A stretch of 64,000 bases of DNA from Pedobacter sp. KBS0701 (GTDB taxonomy: Bacteria > Bacteroidota > Bacteroidia > Sphingobacteriales > Sphingobacteriaceae). A program made the translations under genes and the position numbers. The number at the start of each line of letters is the position of its first letter. Positions within the stretch are counted from its first letter, which is position 1. This document shows positions 14,977 through 24,646 of the stretch, piece after piece. The notes under the pieces are model-generated. The model saw only the letters and a program-made list of their open reading frames with translations, had not been told where the DNA came from and searched no databases. The stretch spans positions 2,170,001 through 2,234,000 of the forward strand of contig NZ_CP042171.1 in the NCBI RefSeq assembly GCF_005938645.2, read 5' to 3'.

Positions 14977-17900
14977 TTAGAATTTTACGTTTAAGTTAAA
15001 TCCGAAAGTACGTGTTGTTGGTAGCGATGCCTGCTCATAACCTGTTAAGTTATCCCCGCTTGAGGCTATTGCTTCGGGATCAATGTTCGGCGTATATTTC
15101 TTAATGATTAATACATTACGGCATACGGCAGATAACACTAAGCTTTTCACATATTTTTTATTGATAAATTTAGATAAGTCGTATCCCAGCGAAAGGCTTC
15201 TTAATTTAACAAAGCTTGAGCTGTAAATGAAAGGGTCTAAGATATTCGTTGAACGATAATTTGCGTAAAAATCTTCCGCATTTACAGCGGTGGTGTTTGG
15301 TAACCCGTCAGTAGCATTTACGCCAGGAAAAATTACGCCACCTACACGGCCAGGTAAAGACTCTTTTGATAAACCTTCTCTTAATAAGTTTAAACTGGTA
15401 CTCGAAAGTACTTTACCACCTGCTTTATAATCAATATGGGAGATAAAGGTAAAGCCTTTGTAATTTAATGTGTTTAGCCAACCCCCTGTTGCTGTAGGGA
15501 GGCCGCTACCAAAATTAACTGGTGTAGCACTTGCTACGGGTTTGCCTCCCGATAATACGATATTTCCGGAAGCATCCCGCTTGTAAGTTGAACCTACAAT
15601 TTGGTTAAGGGGTAAACCTACCACGTGAACTATAGACCCAAAAAACTCAGGACTGCCCACTACAAGCTGCGATTGGTTGTTGGCTAATGACAATACTTTT
15701 GAAGAATTGAAAGCAGAATTAAAAGCCGTTTTCCAGGTAAAGTTTTTGTTTTGGACAGGGATTAATTCCAGGTTAAATTCTAATCCTTTATTGTCCAAAC
15801 CACCTAAGTTAACTAACGTGGTGCTGTATCCACTTGCTGCAGACAGGCTGATTGGAACGGCTTGATTAGTCGTTTTTTTATCGTAAGCAGCCACATCCAG
15901 ATTCACTCTGTTGTTGAACATACGTAACTCAATACCGATTTCTTTTTCATTTACGCCAAAAGGCTTAATCTGGGTATTTGGTGAAGCTGTTCCGTTAATA
16001 CTGCCTAAAGGAAGCCCATTAAATGAATTTTGAGCTAGCAAAAATGTTAATGCATTGTAAGGAGCAACCCCCTGGGCACTTCCTGTTTCTGCAACAGCAA
16101 CTCTCAACTTTCCAAAATTTAACCATTTTGCATTTGGAAGTAATTCCGAAAAAACGAAACTTCCGCTGATTGAAGGATAGAAATAATGATCTATATCTCT
16201 GGCCAGTACCGAATACCAGTCTGTACGGCCGGTAACATTTAGGTATAATAAATTTTTGTAGGAAAACTCTGCAGTACCATACAATGAATTTACGGTTTGT
16301 TTAGTTAAATTGTAGCTCGAATTTGCCGTAACACCGTTTCCTATGGTGTATAAATCTCTGATGTAAAAGTTGGTTACCGCTTCATTAAATGTAGATGTAA
16401 TTAAGGGAAAGTGATTACCACCTACTGTTGCATTAAATGAAAAATCTTTCCACTTGTGCCCGCCACCCAGCAGGAAGTCAAAATTATTCTGGCGTGTACT
16501 TGCTGTACTTATTCCATAGCTACCATTATATAGCCCTGTTGGTGCTGCAGATACAGCCAGCGTACCCGTTGGCGTGTTTGATTCATAAGTAGTTTGCAAA
16601 AGGTCCATATTTGCCCTGCCCTGAAGATATAGCCAATCAAAAAACTGATAGCGTACCACAGCAGTACCTAACAAATGATCTTTTGTTTGTCTTTGAAATT
16701 GCTTCGCTAATATCCAGTAGGGGTTGGTAACGGTTGCAAACCTCGAAGTAGGTGTTTCATTTCCGTTGGCATCTATTGCGCCTGCCTGGAGTACATCAAA
16801 AGAAATGGAGTTGGCCAACCTGTAAATTGAGGTAGGAATTGCATTTCCCTGTACGCCTACAAGTGGCGGATTGTTATTAAACTGGTGATCGTAGTTAACG
16901 TAAAATTGTGTAGATAACTTATCGGTAAGTTTATAGTTAATGCCAACGTTAAAAATCTTTTTATGATAATCGTTGTTTGGTATTATACCCTGAGCATCCT
17001 GATTAGAAAGGGACACCCGGAAACTTCCTTTGTCATTACCGCCAGAAAGTGCAACTGTATTACTCCACGATGGCGCAAGTCTGAAGAAAGTCTTTATCCT
17101 GTCTTTAACAGGTGCATACGGACGCTGAACGCCGTCGAACTGAAACGTTGGTACATTATCAAACGGCACACCAAAGCTCCATGCACCAGAACTCTGCGCA
17201 GTACCTACTGATGACGGACGAATATTATTCTCGCCTTGTCCGTACTCATATTGAAAATCTGTATAATCCAGTGCCTGGTTTACCGTAAAATTAGAGTTGA
17301 ACTCAACACCTATGCCACTATTTTTTGATCCCGACTTTGTTGTAATAATGATTGCTCCGTTAACGGCACGAGAACCATACAGGGCTGCTGCGGTAGATCC
17401 TTTTAAAACAGTCATCGATTCGATGTCATCCTGATTGATGCCTTGCATATTATCTCCCTGATCCACATTTTGTGTATAACCATTACTGCTGCTTGCACCC
17501 TGCGACATTGGCAAGCCATTGATTACGATGAGCGGCGAATTGTCTGCAGTAAAAGATGATTGTCCACGTAAGCGAATCTTGGTACTCCCACCTGGTCCTG
17601 CGGCCGGTGGAGAAACGTCCAGCCCGGCGATTTGGCCCTCAAGCGAATTGGCGAGGTTAGTTGTACGGTTGGTTTGTAATGCCTCTACGTCGGCTTTTTG
17701 AGCTGAATATCCCAGGCTTTTGGCCTCCCTTTTTATGCCGAGTGCAGTTACAATAACTTCATTTAAAGCATTTGTAATCGCTACCATAGACACATTAACT
17801 ACGGTTTTTGTATTTACTGTTATTTCTATGGGTTTATAGCCAACGGATGTGAACACCAATACCGCGTTATTATTGGTAACATTTATGGTATAGCTGCCAG

Positions 17901-18150
17901 ATGAATTGGTTACAGCAGCATTCCGCGTTCCCTTTTCAACTACGCTTACGCCGGGCAGGCCAACGCCCTGTTCATCGGTAACTTTACCTGAGATTCCTAT
18001 AAAGGCTATTTTTAACTTTTTGGTTGTTGAAGGCGTACTAAAGACTCCGGTTGTTAGCCCACCGGCTGACGCATTTAAGGGCTCGAAAAGAATGAATCCC
18101 ATTAACACAGTATATGCAAATACCAGTGGAAGTAATTTTTTTTTCATCAT
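14977..18150 (-). CDS. susC: SusC/RagA-family TonB-linked outer-membrane transporter
   Basis: 1057 residues. Signal peptide, then a carboxypeptidase-regulatory-like domain (about 50-135, ISGKVTDEQGVGLPGVSV), the SusC hallmark LGIKREAKSLGYS before the plug, plug motifs (SPLIVINGLPM, DIESMTVLKGSTAAALYGSRA, NGAIIITTKSG), and a 22-strand barrel ending FNLNVKF. It imports ligand across the outer membrane using TonB energy together with the adjacent SusD. The gene diverges from the AraC-type regulator at 18716, its likely controller. Start MMKKK could be either of the two Met. Confidence 0.95.
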   Translation of the reverse strand: MMKKKLLPLVFAYTVLMGFILFEPLNASAGGLTTGVFSTPSTTKKLKIAFIGISGKVTDEQGVGLPGVSVVEKGTRNAAVTNSSGSYTINVTNNNAVLVFTSVGYKPIEITVNTKTVVNVSMVAITNALNEVIVTALGIKREAKSLGYSAQKADVEALQTNRTTNLANSLEGQIAGLDVSPPAAGPGGSTKIRLRGQSSFTADNSPLIVINGLPMSQGASSSNGYTQNVDQGDNMQGINQDDIESMTVLKGSTAAALYGSRAVNGAIIITTKSGSKNSGIGVEFNSNFTVNQALDYTDFQYEYGQGENNIRPSSVGTAQSSGAWSFGVPFDNVPTFQFDGVQRPYAPVKDRIKTFFRLAPSWSNTVALSGGNDKGSFRVSLSNQDAQGIIPNNDYHKKIFNVGINYKLTDKLSTQFYVNYDHQFNNNPPLVGVQGNAIPTSIYRLANSISFDVLQAGAIDANGNETPTSRFATVTNPYWILAKQFQRQTKDHLLGTAVVRYQFFDWLYLQGRANMDLLQTTYESNTPTGTLAVSAAPTGLYNGSYGISTASTRQNNFDFLLGGGHKWKDFSFNATVGGNHFPLITSTFNEAVTNFYIRDLYTIGNGVTANSSYNLTKQTVNSLYGTAEFSYKNLLYLNVTGRTDWYSVLARDIDHYFYPSISGSFVFSELLPNAKWLNFGKLRVAVAETGSAQGVAPYNALTFLLAQNSFNGLPLGSINGTASPNTQIKPFGVNEKEIGIELRMFNNRVNLDVAAYDKKTTNQAVPISLSAASGYSTTLVNLGGLDNKGLEFNLELIPVQNKNFTWKTAFNSAFNSSKVLSLANNQSQLVVGSPEFFGSIVHVVGLPLNQIVGSTYKRDASGNIVLSGGKPVASATPVNFGSGLPTATGGWLNTLNYKGFTFISHIDYKAGGKVLSSTSLNLLREGLSKESLPGRVGGVIFPGVNATDGLPNTTAVNAEDFYANYRSTNILDPFIYSSSFVKLRSLSLGYDLSKFINKKYVKSLVLSAVCRNVLIIKKYTPNIDPEAIASSGDNLTGYEQASLPTTRTFGFNLNVKF

Positions 18151-18715
18151 TATAATTTGGTTAGCATTGGTTTTTTAATAAAAAGCTTATATATCCCGGA
18201 AAACGTTGTGTAATCAATTTGGAATATAAGCAGTATAGCAACTAGGTGCCGTGGCTGGACGTTAAGTAAATCTATCTCATATTAAATATTGGTTAGTTAG
18301 TTAATTAAATCGCTGTTCTGATCATCTAAGGCAAACATGCTTAATGAAATATCTTGTTTGAAGAAAATAATTGCGGGAATAGAAGCATTACTTTCTTTTT
18401 ATATTTGGTTTCGAAACAGTTATGTTACACAGGCAAATAAAGACAACTTTAATGAAAAGCAATTTCAGTATTGCTGCAAAAAATTGTAACATATTAACAT
18501 AGATATGTCTTTCCTGATTTTGTTGTGTTTTAACAGGGTATTGTAAATCTATCTGTTTATCAATTGCTTATAGAAAAACCTTGGTGCAAAATCAATCTGA
18601 TGTACAAATAATAAAACCTGGCGTTGTTAACATACTTACTATCAATAGGTAAATTAGATAGTCATTATATCGCACATAATTTATAATTTCATGCTATAGT
18701 TAACCAATTATAAAC
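18151..18715. other. Divergent regulatory region of susC and the AraC gene
   Basis: 565 bp without coding frames. It is AT-rich and must hold the promoters of both susC (minus) and the AraC-type regulator (plus). I could not fix convincing -33/-7 boxes or operator repeats. Confidence 0.5.
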
Positions 18716-19606
18716 ATGAAGGCTACGTTAAAAAAGGCTACTCCAAACCCGGAGCATTCCTTTAATATCCATAAGGATATAGGGCATGCGATATTAAGTG
18801 CCTGGCACTATCATCCCGAGTGCGAGTTATTGATTGTTAAAAGGAGCTACGGTACCTGCCTGATAGGCGACCATGTTGGTCCTTTTAAAAATGGTGATGT
18901 ATTTTTATTTGGATCAAACCTGCCACATACTTTCCGGTGTGAACAAAAATACCTGGAAAACGATACGGAAAAAGTTGGAGAAACCATCGTGATTCTTTTT
19001 CAAAATAACATCTGGGGCGATACATTTTTGAACCTTCCTGAAATTAGTCCGATTGTTAAACTGCTAAACACAAGTAAGCTGGGTTTGCGTTTAAAAGGAG
19101 CAACTAAACGAAAGGTTGGCAAAATAGCAGAGGAAATGCTTAACGAATCGCCTGCCCGTAAATTAATTAGTTTATTATCTGCTTTAGAAATAATAGCTGC
19201 TACGAAAGAATATGAAATAATATCATCCAATGGCTTTAACCTGGAAGTAAACAGCATCGACCAGAGCCGCATTAACACCATTTTCGAATATACTTTTAAT
19301 CATTACCACCAAAAAGTAGCATTAGAAGATGTAGCCTCATTAATTAACATGGGAAAGCACTCTTTTTGCAGGTACTTTAAATCCAAAACAAAAAAAACAT
19401 ATATCCAGTTTTTAATGGAAGTGAGAATTGGAAATGCCTGCAGGTTGCTGGTAGAAGAGGAATTTAACATGACGGAGGTAGGCTATGCCTGTGGCTATAA
19501 CAATATCTCTCACTTTTATCATCAGTTTAAAGCACTTACCAAAAAAAATCCAATGGATTACAGGTCCAGTTATATTAAAACGGAAGAGAGGAAATTTACC
19601 GAATAG
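18716..19606 (+). CDS. AraC-family regulator with cupin-type sensor
   Basis: 296 residues. The N-terminal ~150 residues are a cupin-like ligand domain (WHYHPECELLIVKRSYG, GDVFLFGSNLPHTF), and the last ~100 carry the double helix-turn-helix (LEDVASLINMGKHSFCRYFK and MTEVGYACGYNNISHFYHQF). It lies between the divergent susC and the co-directional aldonate operon (19889-23895), so it probably responds to the imported sugar or sugar acid and controls either or both. The ligand is not evident. Confidence 0.88.
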   Translation: MKATLKKATPNPEHSFNIHKDIGHAILSAWHYHPECELLIVKRSYGTCLIGDHVGPFKNGDVFLFGSNLPHTFRCEQKYLENDTEKVGETIVILFQNNIWGDTFLNLPEISPIVKLLNTSKLGLRLKGATKRKVGKIAEEMLNESPARKLISLLSALEIIAATKEYEIISSNGFNLEVNSIDQSRINTIFEYTFNHYHQKVALEDVASLINMGKHSFCRYFKSKTKKTYIQFLMEVRIGNACRLLVEEEFNMTEVGYACGYNNISHFYHQFKALTKKNPMDYRSSYIKTEERKFTE

Positions 19607-19888
19607 ATATTTGCTGGCTGCTTTTAGTGGGCATTTAGGTTAACACAATTCCTAAATCATTTTGCTTAAGGTGAGCTAATCTTTAAAAAAACGGTTAGTT
19701 AATCATGATCCTATTCTCACCAATCAGGTCATATAATCCTTAATTTTAGTATTGCAGCATTTAATTGTATTATATTAACATTATGCTGTAAATGTACTTT
19801 AAAAGCATTTATTTGCTTTATTATTTACCGCTTGGATATGAAAATTGAGTTTAAATCTAATTTTCGATCCAAAAAAACTTAACCAAAT

Positions 19889-20728
19889 ATGATGAGAATC
19901 TATAATACCTCGAGCGGGATTATTATCAACCACAATAACCAATATTTCTTAACAGAAGAGAAAAGCTGGGACCGGTTTGTAAACAGAAGCAACCTTTTTA
20001 AAGTGATCAGTAGTGAGTTGCAACAGCTTCAGCCTAACGATGATTTACAAGCGCTCACCAATTCAGCTATTTTAACACCTATAGGTAACCAGGAGGTGTG
20101 GGCATCTGGTGTAACTTATTTTCGTAGCAGGGAAGCCAGAATAGAAGAATCAAAAGAAGCAAAAGGTGGGGATTTTTATGCCAGGGTATACGATGCAGAC
20201 CGGCCGGAACTTTTTTTTAAATCACCAGCTTACCGTACAGTGGGTTCCGGAGGAAAAATACGGATCAGGGCAGATTCTAAATGGAACGTACCTGAACCGG
20301 AACTGACCTTATTTATTTGCTCAGCAGGCACTATTGAAGGTTATACCATAGGTAATGATGTATCATCGAGGGACATCGAAGGCGAAAATCCGCTTTATTT
20401 ACCGCAGGCAAAATCATACAATGGAGCTACCGCTTTAGGTCCTTGCATTTTAGTAACAGAGGGCCCAATAGATCCGGATACGAATATCAGCATCGAAATA
20501 TCCAGAGATTCGGCAATCCTTTTTAAGGAGAAAATATCCATTAATCAAATGAAACGTAAGCACAAGGACTTAGTGGCTTACTTGTTTCGGGAATTGGATT
20601 TCCCTCATGGTACTTATTTAATGACAGGTACTGGCATAATCCCTACAGATGATTTCACCTTACAAAGCGGAGACATGGTAAAAATAACCATTTCAGAGAT
20701 TGGTTCACTTGTAAATACCGTAGCATGA
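19889..20728 (+). CDS. FAH-superfamily dehydratase, KdaD-like (2-keto-3-deoxy-pentonate dehydratase)
   Basis: 279 residues. It matches the layout of 2-keto-3-deoxy-D-arabinonate dehydratase (KdaD): VYDADRPELFFKSPAYR, the metal-binding set Glu136, Glu138 and Asp157 in PEPELTLF and GNDVSSRD with the same spacing as in the archaeal enzyme, then ENPLYLPQAKSYNG. The known reaction turns 2-keto-3-deoxy-pentonate into 2-oxoglutarate semialdehyde. It is the first of three co-directional genes with an aldonate dehydratase and a GntP permease. A general fumarylacetoacetase-family hydrolase is the alternative. Confidence 0.78.
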   Translation: MMRIYNTSSGIIINHNNQYFLTEEKSWDRFVNRSNLFKVISSELQQLQPNDDLQALTNSAILTPIGNQEVWASGVTYFRSREARIEESKEAKGGDFYARVYDADRPELFFKSPAYRTVGSGGKIRIRADSKWNVPEPELTLFICSAGTIEGYTIGNDVSSRDIEGENPLYLPQAKSYNGATALGPCILVTEGPIDPDTNISIEISRDSAILFKEKISINQMKRKHKDLVAYLFRELDFPHGTYLMTGTGIIPTDDFTLQSGDMVKITISEIGSLVNTVA

Positions 20729-20852
20729 TAAACAAATTATAGGTTTCGAAACGGCTGCCAAAGCAAGTGAAACGATTGGTTCGATAAGCAGGGCTACCGG
20801 CAAAAAATCTAAATAGGAAGTTAAAAAATAGCGCAACATAGTATATCTGGAT

Positions 20853-22568
20853 ATGAAATCATATAGAAGTTCGACCTGGTTTGGGAAAAAAGATAAAATG
20901 GGCCTCATCTATCGCAGCTGGATGAAAAACCAGGGCATGCCTGAAGACATGTTTGATGGCAGACCGGTAATTGGGATTTGTAATACGTGGTCAGAACTTA
21001 CACCTTGCAATGCCCACCTGCGTGATATTGCTGAAAGTGTTCGCCGCGGAGTATTGGAGGCTGGTGGCTTTCCGCTGGAATTTCCAATCATGTCATTAGG
21101 TGAAACGCTCATGAAACCCACTGCTATGTTGTTTCGTAACCTCGCTAGTATGGATGCAGAGGAATCAATAAGAGGCAACCCTATTGACGGAGTAGTGCTA
21201 CTTACTGGCTGCGATAAAACGACGCCCTCTACATTAATGGGTGCGGCAAGTGTCGATTTGCCAACCATTGTGGTTCCCGGCGGCCCCATGCTAAACGGAA
21301 AATATCACGGACATGACATAGGCTCAGGAACAAGTGTATGGAAGCTGACAGAGGAATTAAAAAAAGGCGAAATTACTTATGATGAATATGCAGAGGTGGA
21401 AAGTTGCATGTCGCGTAGTCCTGGGCACTGTATGACCATGGGAACAGCTTCCACTATGGCTTGTATGGTAGAAGCGTTGGGCATGAGTCTTTCCGGTGGG
21501 GCAGCTATACCTGCCGTCGATTCCCGGCGGAAAAGGCTTGCTCAGCTATCCGGAAGGAGAATAGTTGAAATGGTTAAAGAAGACCTGAAAATTTCTAAAA
21601 TACTAACACGGGATGCTTTTGAAAATGCAATTAAGGTAAATGCCGCGGTTGGAGGTTCTTCAAACTTTATTATTCACCTTACGGCTATTGCAGGGCGTAT
21701 GGGTGTAGCGCTGAACTTAGATGATTTTGATGATATTGGCAGCAAAATGCCACTTCTGGTAAATCTTATGCCTTCTGGGAAATTTTTGATGGAGGATTTT
21801 TACTATGCCGGTGGTGTACCCACGGTTTTAAAACAAATGCAATCTGTTTTAAAAATGGATACCCTAACGGTAAGCGGGAAAACGCATGCCGAAAACATTG
21901 CCGATAAAGGAATAAATTACAATAAGGAAGTTATTTATGAATTTGAACAGCCGATCATTCCGGAAGCCGGAATTACCGTACTAAAAGGTAATCTTGCAGT
22001 TAACGGTGCGGTTATAAAGCCATCTGCAGCTACGCCCGGCTTAATGCAGCATCGGGGCAGGGCAGTAGTGTTTGAAGACATTGAGGATTACCATGCGAGA
22101 GTGGATGACCCTGATTTGGATATCGATGAAACTTGTGTAATGGTCTTGAAATCGGTTGGTCCGGTCGGCTATCCGGGTATGCCCGAGGTGGGTAATATGA
22201 CTTTACCAAAAAAGCTACTTGACAAGGGCGTAACAGATATGGTAAGGATATCGGATGGCAGGATGAGTGGTACCGCTTATGGTACAGTTATACTGCACGT
22301 ATCGCCGGAGTCTGCTATTGGTGGAAATTTAGCGCTTGTAGAAAACGGAGATATCATTGAGCTCGATGTAGCCAATAAACGTATTCATCTTGAAGTGAGT
22401 GATGAAGTGTTAGCCCTGAGGCGAAGCAATTGGGTACAGCCAATTCCTTCTGCAACACGTGGCTATGTAAACTTATATATCAAACATGTTCAACAGGCAG
22501 ATAAAGGTGCTGATCTGGACTTTTTAGTAGGCGGCTCAGGTTCAGCCGTAGCCAGAGACTCCCATTAA
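20853..22568 (+). CDS. IlvD/Edd-family aldonate dehydratase
   Basis: 571 residues, the length of L-arabinonate/D-xylonate-type dehydratases. Three cysteines spaced as the [2Fe-2S] ligands of that group are seen: Cys52 (SELTPCN), Cys119 (LLTGCDKTTPS) and Cys192 (SRSPGHCMTMGTAST). The C-terminal half has the family's MPEVGNMTLPKKLL and ISDGRMSGTAYGTV. It would convert an aldonate to its 2-keto-3-deoxy acid, the substrate of the enzyme encoded upstream. Between the stop of the upstream gene and this start are 124 bp. A branched-chain dihydroxy-acid dehydratase (IlvD) is less likely, given the neighbours and the pentonate-type motifs. Confidence 0.85.
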   Translation: MKSYRSSTWFGKKDKMGLIYRSWMKNQGMPEDMFDGRPVIGICNTWSELTPCNAHLRDIAESVRRGVLEAGGFPLEFPIMSLGETLMKPTAMLFRNLASMDAEESIRGNPIDGVVLLTGCDKTTPSTLMGAASVDLPTIVVPGGPMLNGKYHGHDIGSGTSVWKLTEELKKGEITYDEYAEVESCMSRSPGHCMTMGTASTMACMVEALGMSLSGGAAIPAVDSRRKRLAQLSGRRIVEMVKEDLKISKILTRDAFENAIKVNAAVGGSSNFIIHLTAIAGRMGVALNLDDFDDIGSKMPLLVNLMPSGKFLMEDFYYAGGVPTVLKQMQSVLKMDTLTVSGKTHAENIADKGINYNKEVIYEFEQPIIPEAGITVLKGNLAVNGAVIKPSAATPGLMQHRGRAVVFEDIEDYHARVDDPDLDIDETCVMVLKSVGPVGYPGMPEVGNMTLPKKLLDKGVTDMVRISDGRMSGTAYGTVILHVSPESAIGGNLALVENGDIIELDVANKRIHLEVSDEVLALRRSNWVQPIPSATRGYVNLYIKHVQQADKGADLDFLVGGSGSAVARDSH

Positions 22569-22575
22569 CAGAAAT

Positions 22576-23895
22576 ATGGATGTACTGATTCTTTTAGGCT
22601 GTATAGTTATACTTGTATTATTAATTGCCTGGGCGAAGGTGAATACCTTTCTTGCATTTTTAATCGTATCTGTAGGGGCAGCCTTATTGCTAGGTATGCC
22701 AGCCGCCAGTATTCCGCAAACGGTTAATAAAGGATTAGGAGATACATTAGGATCTCTGGCAATCATCATCGTTTTGGGAGCCATGCTCGGAAAACTTGTC
22801 GCCTCCAGTGGTGCCGCTCAAAAAATAGCCACGGTATTAAAAAACACATTCGGCTATAAATCCGTAACCTGGGCCATGGCTTTAACAGGTTTTATAGTGG
22901 GCATTCCATTATTTTATAATGTTGGGTTTGTATTGCTTATACCCATTATTTTTTCTGTAGCCTATAACTATAAGTTACCCCTGGTATATGTAGGATTGCC
23001 TATGCTGGCATCGCTCTCCGTAATGCATGGTTTTTTGCCACCGCATCCATCGCCCATGGCTTTAGTTACTCAGTTTAATGCAGATCTGGTTAAGACCTTT
23101 ACTTATGGTTTAATAGTGGCTATACCTGCAATAATTATTGCAGGTCCTATTTTCGCAAAAGCATTAATAAATATGCAATCCAGGCCAACGGTTACCCTAC
23201 AAGCCGATGAACTGCCCGATAATGAGCTGCCAGGAATAACAAATAGTGTGGTTTCCGCATTATTACCTGTACTTATCATTTTGGGGACCACATTGATCAC
23301 CAGGATATGTAATGACAATATCGCTGTGTTAAATTTTGCCAGATTTACCGGTGATCCAACTATTGCCATGATATTAACCATTTGTATTGCAACATACACC
23401 CTTGGGATGAGGTTAGGTAAAAAGCTGATTGACATTATGGTAATTTTTGTTGATGCAACAAAAGATATAGCAATGATCCTTTTAATAATCGGTAGTGCAG
23501 GTATTTTGAAACAGGTATTTGTAGAAACAGGGGTAAGTAACAGCCTTGCTGCAATTTTGCAAGGATTGACCCTGCCACCCTTGTTACTGGCCTGGTTAAT
23601 AACGGCTGTATTAAGGCTTTGTCTGGGTTCGGCTACCGTAGCTGGCCTCACCGCTGCCGGTATCGTATATCCGCTTATCGGGCCTCATGGTGCCGATCCA
23701 AATTTAATGGTGCTTGCGGTTGGCTCAGGGAGCCTGTTTTGTTCTCATGTAAATGATTCTTCTTTCTGGTTATTCAAAGAGTATTTAGGATTATCTATCA
23801 AACAAACATTTTTGTCCTGGTCGCTGATGGAAACCTTGGTTTCAGTTATCGGACTTATCGGAATACTGATTATAAACCAGGTACTGTTTAGGTAG
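22576..23895 (+). CDS. GntP-family gluconate/aldonate:H+ symporter
   Basis: 439 residues with about 12 hydrophobic segments and the GntP pattern (GFIVGIPLFYNVGFVLLIPI, HGFLPPHPSPMALV, GSLFCSHVNDSSFWLFKEY). It imports gluconate-type sugar acids with protons. It starts 7 bp after the dehydratase stop, so it is translated from the same message. With the two enzymes upstream it forms an import-and-dehydrate module for an aldonate. The exact acid is undetermined. Confidence 0.92.
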   Translation: MDVLILLGCIVILVLLIAWAKVNTFLAFLIVSVGAALLLGMPAASIPQTVNKGLGDTLGSLAIIIVLGAMLGKLVASSGAAQKIATVLKNTFGYKSVTWAMALTGFIVGIPLFYNVGFVLLIPIIFSVAYNYKLPLVYVGLPMLASLSVMHGFLPPHPSPMALVTQFNADLVKTFTYGLIVAIPAIIIAGPIFAKALINMQSRPTVTLQADELPDNELPGITNSVVSALLPVLIILGTTLITRICNDNIAVLNFARFTGDPTIAMILTICIATYTLGMRLGKKLIDIMVIFVDATKDIAMILLIIGSAGILKQVFVETGVSNSLAAILQGLTLPPLLLAWLITAVLRLCLGSATVAGLTAAGIVYPLIGPHGADPNLMVLAVGSGSLFCSHVNDSSFWLFKEYLGLSIKQTFLSWSLMETLVSVIGLIGILIINQVLFR

Positions 23896-23965
23896 ATCAT
23901 CATCATCTTTAATAGATACAATATGTATAGTTTACAACATACTGTAAAGTAAATGGTTATGAGCT

Positions 23966-24006
23966 ATTCGGTGAGTCAATTTAAAATTTTGCCTTACTCA
24001 CCGAAT
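23966..24006. repeat. 11-bp inverted repeat after the GntP gene
   Basis: ATTCGGTGAGT (23966-23976) pairs perfectly with ACTCACCGAAT (23996-24006). It lacks a T run. The right arm with its extension is seen again near 737-752 beside the tRNA relic. Confidence 0.6.
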
Positions 24007-24058
24007 CACTCACCAAAGTTTTGTGAATTCGTGCGATTTTGGCAATTCACTAAAAGTA

Positions 24059-24091
24059 AAAACCCTGCTAATCGTGCGATTGCAGGGTTTT
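24059..24091 (-). terminator. Terminator of tRNA-Lys
   Basis: AAAACCCTGC and GCAGGGTTTT form a perfect 10-bp stem 24 bp beyond the tRNA 3' end; on the minus strand the stem ends in U-rich sequence. Degenerate copies flank the island at 9312 and 11632. Confidence 0.8.
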
Positions 24092-24114
24092 GTACATTTT
24101 GATAGTCTTTGGTG

Positions 24115-24187
24115 TGATCCCGCTGGGATTCGAACCCAGGACCACTACATTAAAAGTGTAATGCTCTACCAGCTGAGCTACGGAATC
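24115..24187 (-). tRNA. tRNA-Lys (anticodon TTT)
   Basis: The minus strand folds into a 73-nt cloverleaf: acceptor GATTCCG with CGGGATC, D-arm around AGCTCAGCTGGTAGAGC, anticodon loop CTTTTAA (anticodon TTT, Lys), and a TTCGAATCCC T-arm. CCA is not encoded directly after the discriminator A. It has its own promoter and terminator. Its 3' end appears to be the integration target copied at 9312, 11632 and, in part, 652. Confidence 0.95.
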
Positions 24188-24228
24188 TACTTTGTTTAAA
24201 AACGTTATCCGTTTCCTTTAAAGTGGTG

Positions 24229-24260
24229 CAAATATAGGGTTATAGACTGTTTCGTGCAAA
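24229..24260 (-). promoter_or_regulatory. Bacteroidota-type promoter of tRNA-Lys
   Basis: On the minus strand, TTTG (24260-24257) is followed after 20 nt by TATATTTG (24236-24229), matching the -33 TTTG and -7 TAnnTTTG consensus. Transcription would start about 35 nt before the tRNA 5' end. Confidence 0.7.
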
Positions 24261-24407
24261 TAAAAAATCGCCAAACGTGTTAGTGTATTGATTTATAGGC
24301 AAATTAATTATTCAGGCCTGATTTTTTAAATGGATTTGATATTTTTATTGCTCTTAATTTAAGATTAACCCCTGCGAAATTCCACCTGTTGCGCTATTTT
24401 TTTACAA

Positions 24408-24638
24408 ATGGGCTCCATATTACCCTGCCAGTCCAATAAAACTAAAGAAGAGGGAAATGGAAAATACATACAAGATTCACTTTTTCTGAATAACACAGAA
24501 GGCGTATCAGATACAGCTACAACCATACGAAACCAACTATACCTAATAGAAGAAGGAGGTTATTTTATATATAATGCCTGTTATTGCAAAGCTTACCGGC
24601 TAAATCCAAAATCAAACCTATTGTTGATACCGCATTAG
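24408..24638 (+). CDS. Doubtful 76-residue ORF followed by a terminator
   Basis: The frame encodes a polar peptide starting MGSILPCQSNKTKEEG with three cysteines, no signal peptide and no family I recognise. The evidence in its favour is a strong terminator starting 9 nt after the stop. The start lacks a clear leader, and a non-coding transcript ended by that terminator is just as plausible. Confidence 0.3.
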   Translation: MGSILPCQSNKTKEEGNGKYIQDSLFLNNTEGVSDTATTIRNQLYLIEEGGYFIYNACYCKAYRLNPKSNLLLIPH

Positions 24639-24646
24639 TGCATAGG

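Larger units (their letters stand above)
23896..24114. other. Repeat-rich gap between the permease and tRNA-Lys
   Basis: Contains an 11-bp perfect inverted repeat (23966-24006), a further GAATTCGTGCGATT-type near repeat, and the tRNA terminator. Parts recur near 652-752, 9312-9430 and 11632-11749. Confidence 0.5.

Noticed and set aside
20853..22568. Biosynthetic IlvD (dihydroxy-acid dehydratase)
   Set aside because: No other branched-chain genes are nearby; the pentonate-dehydratase cysteine spacing and the KdaD-like and GntP neighbours fit an aldonate dehydratase better.
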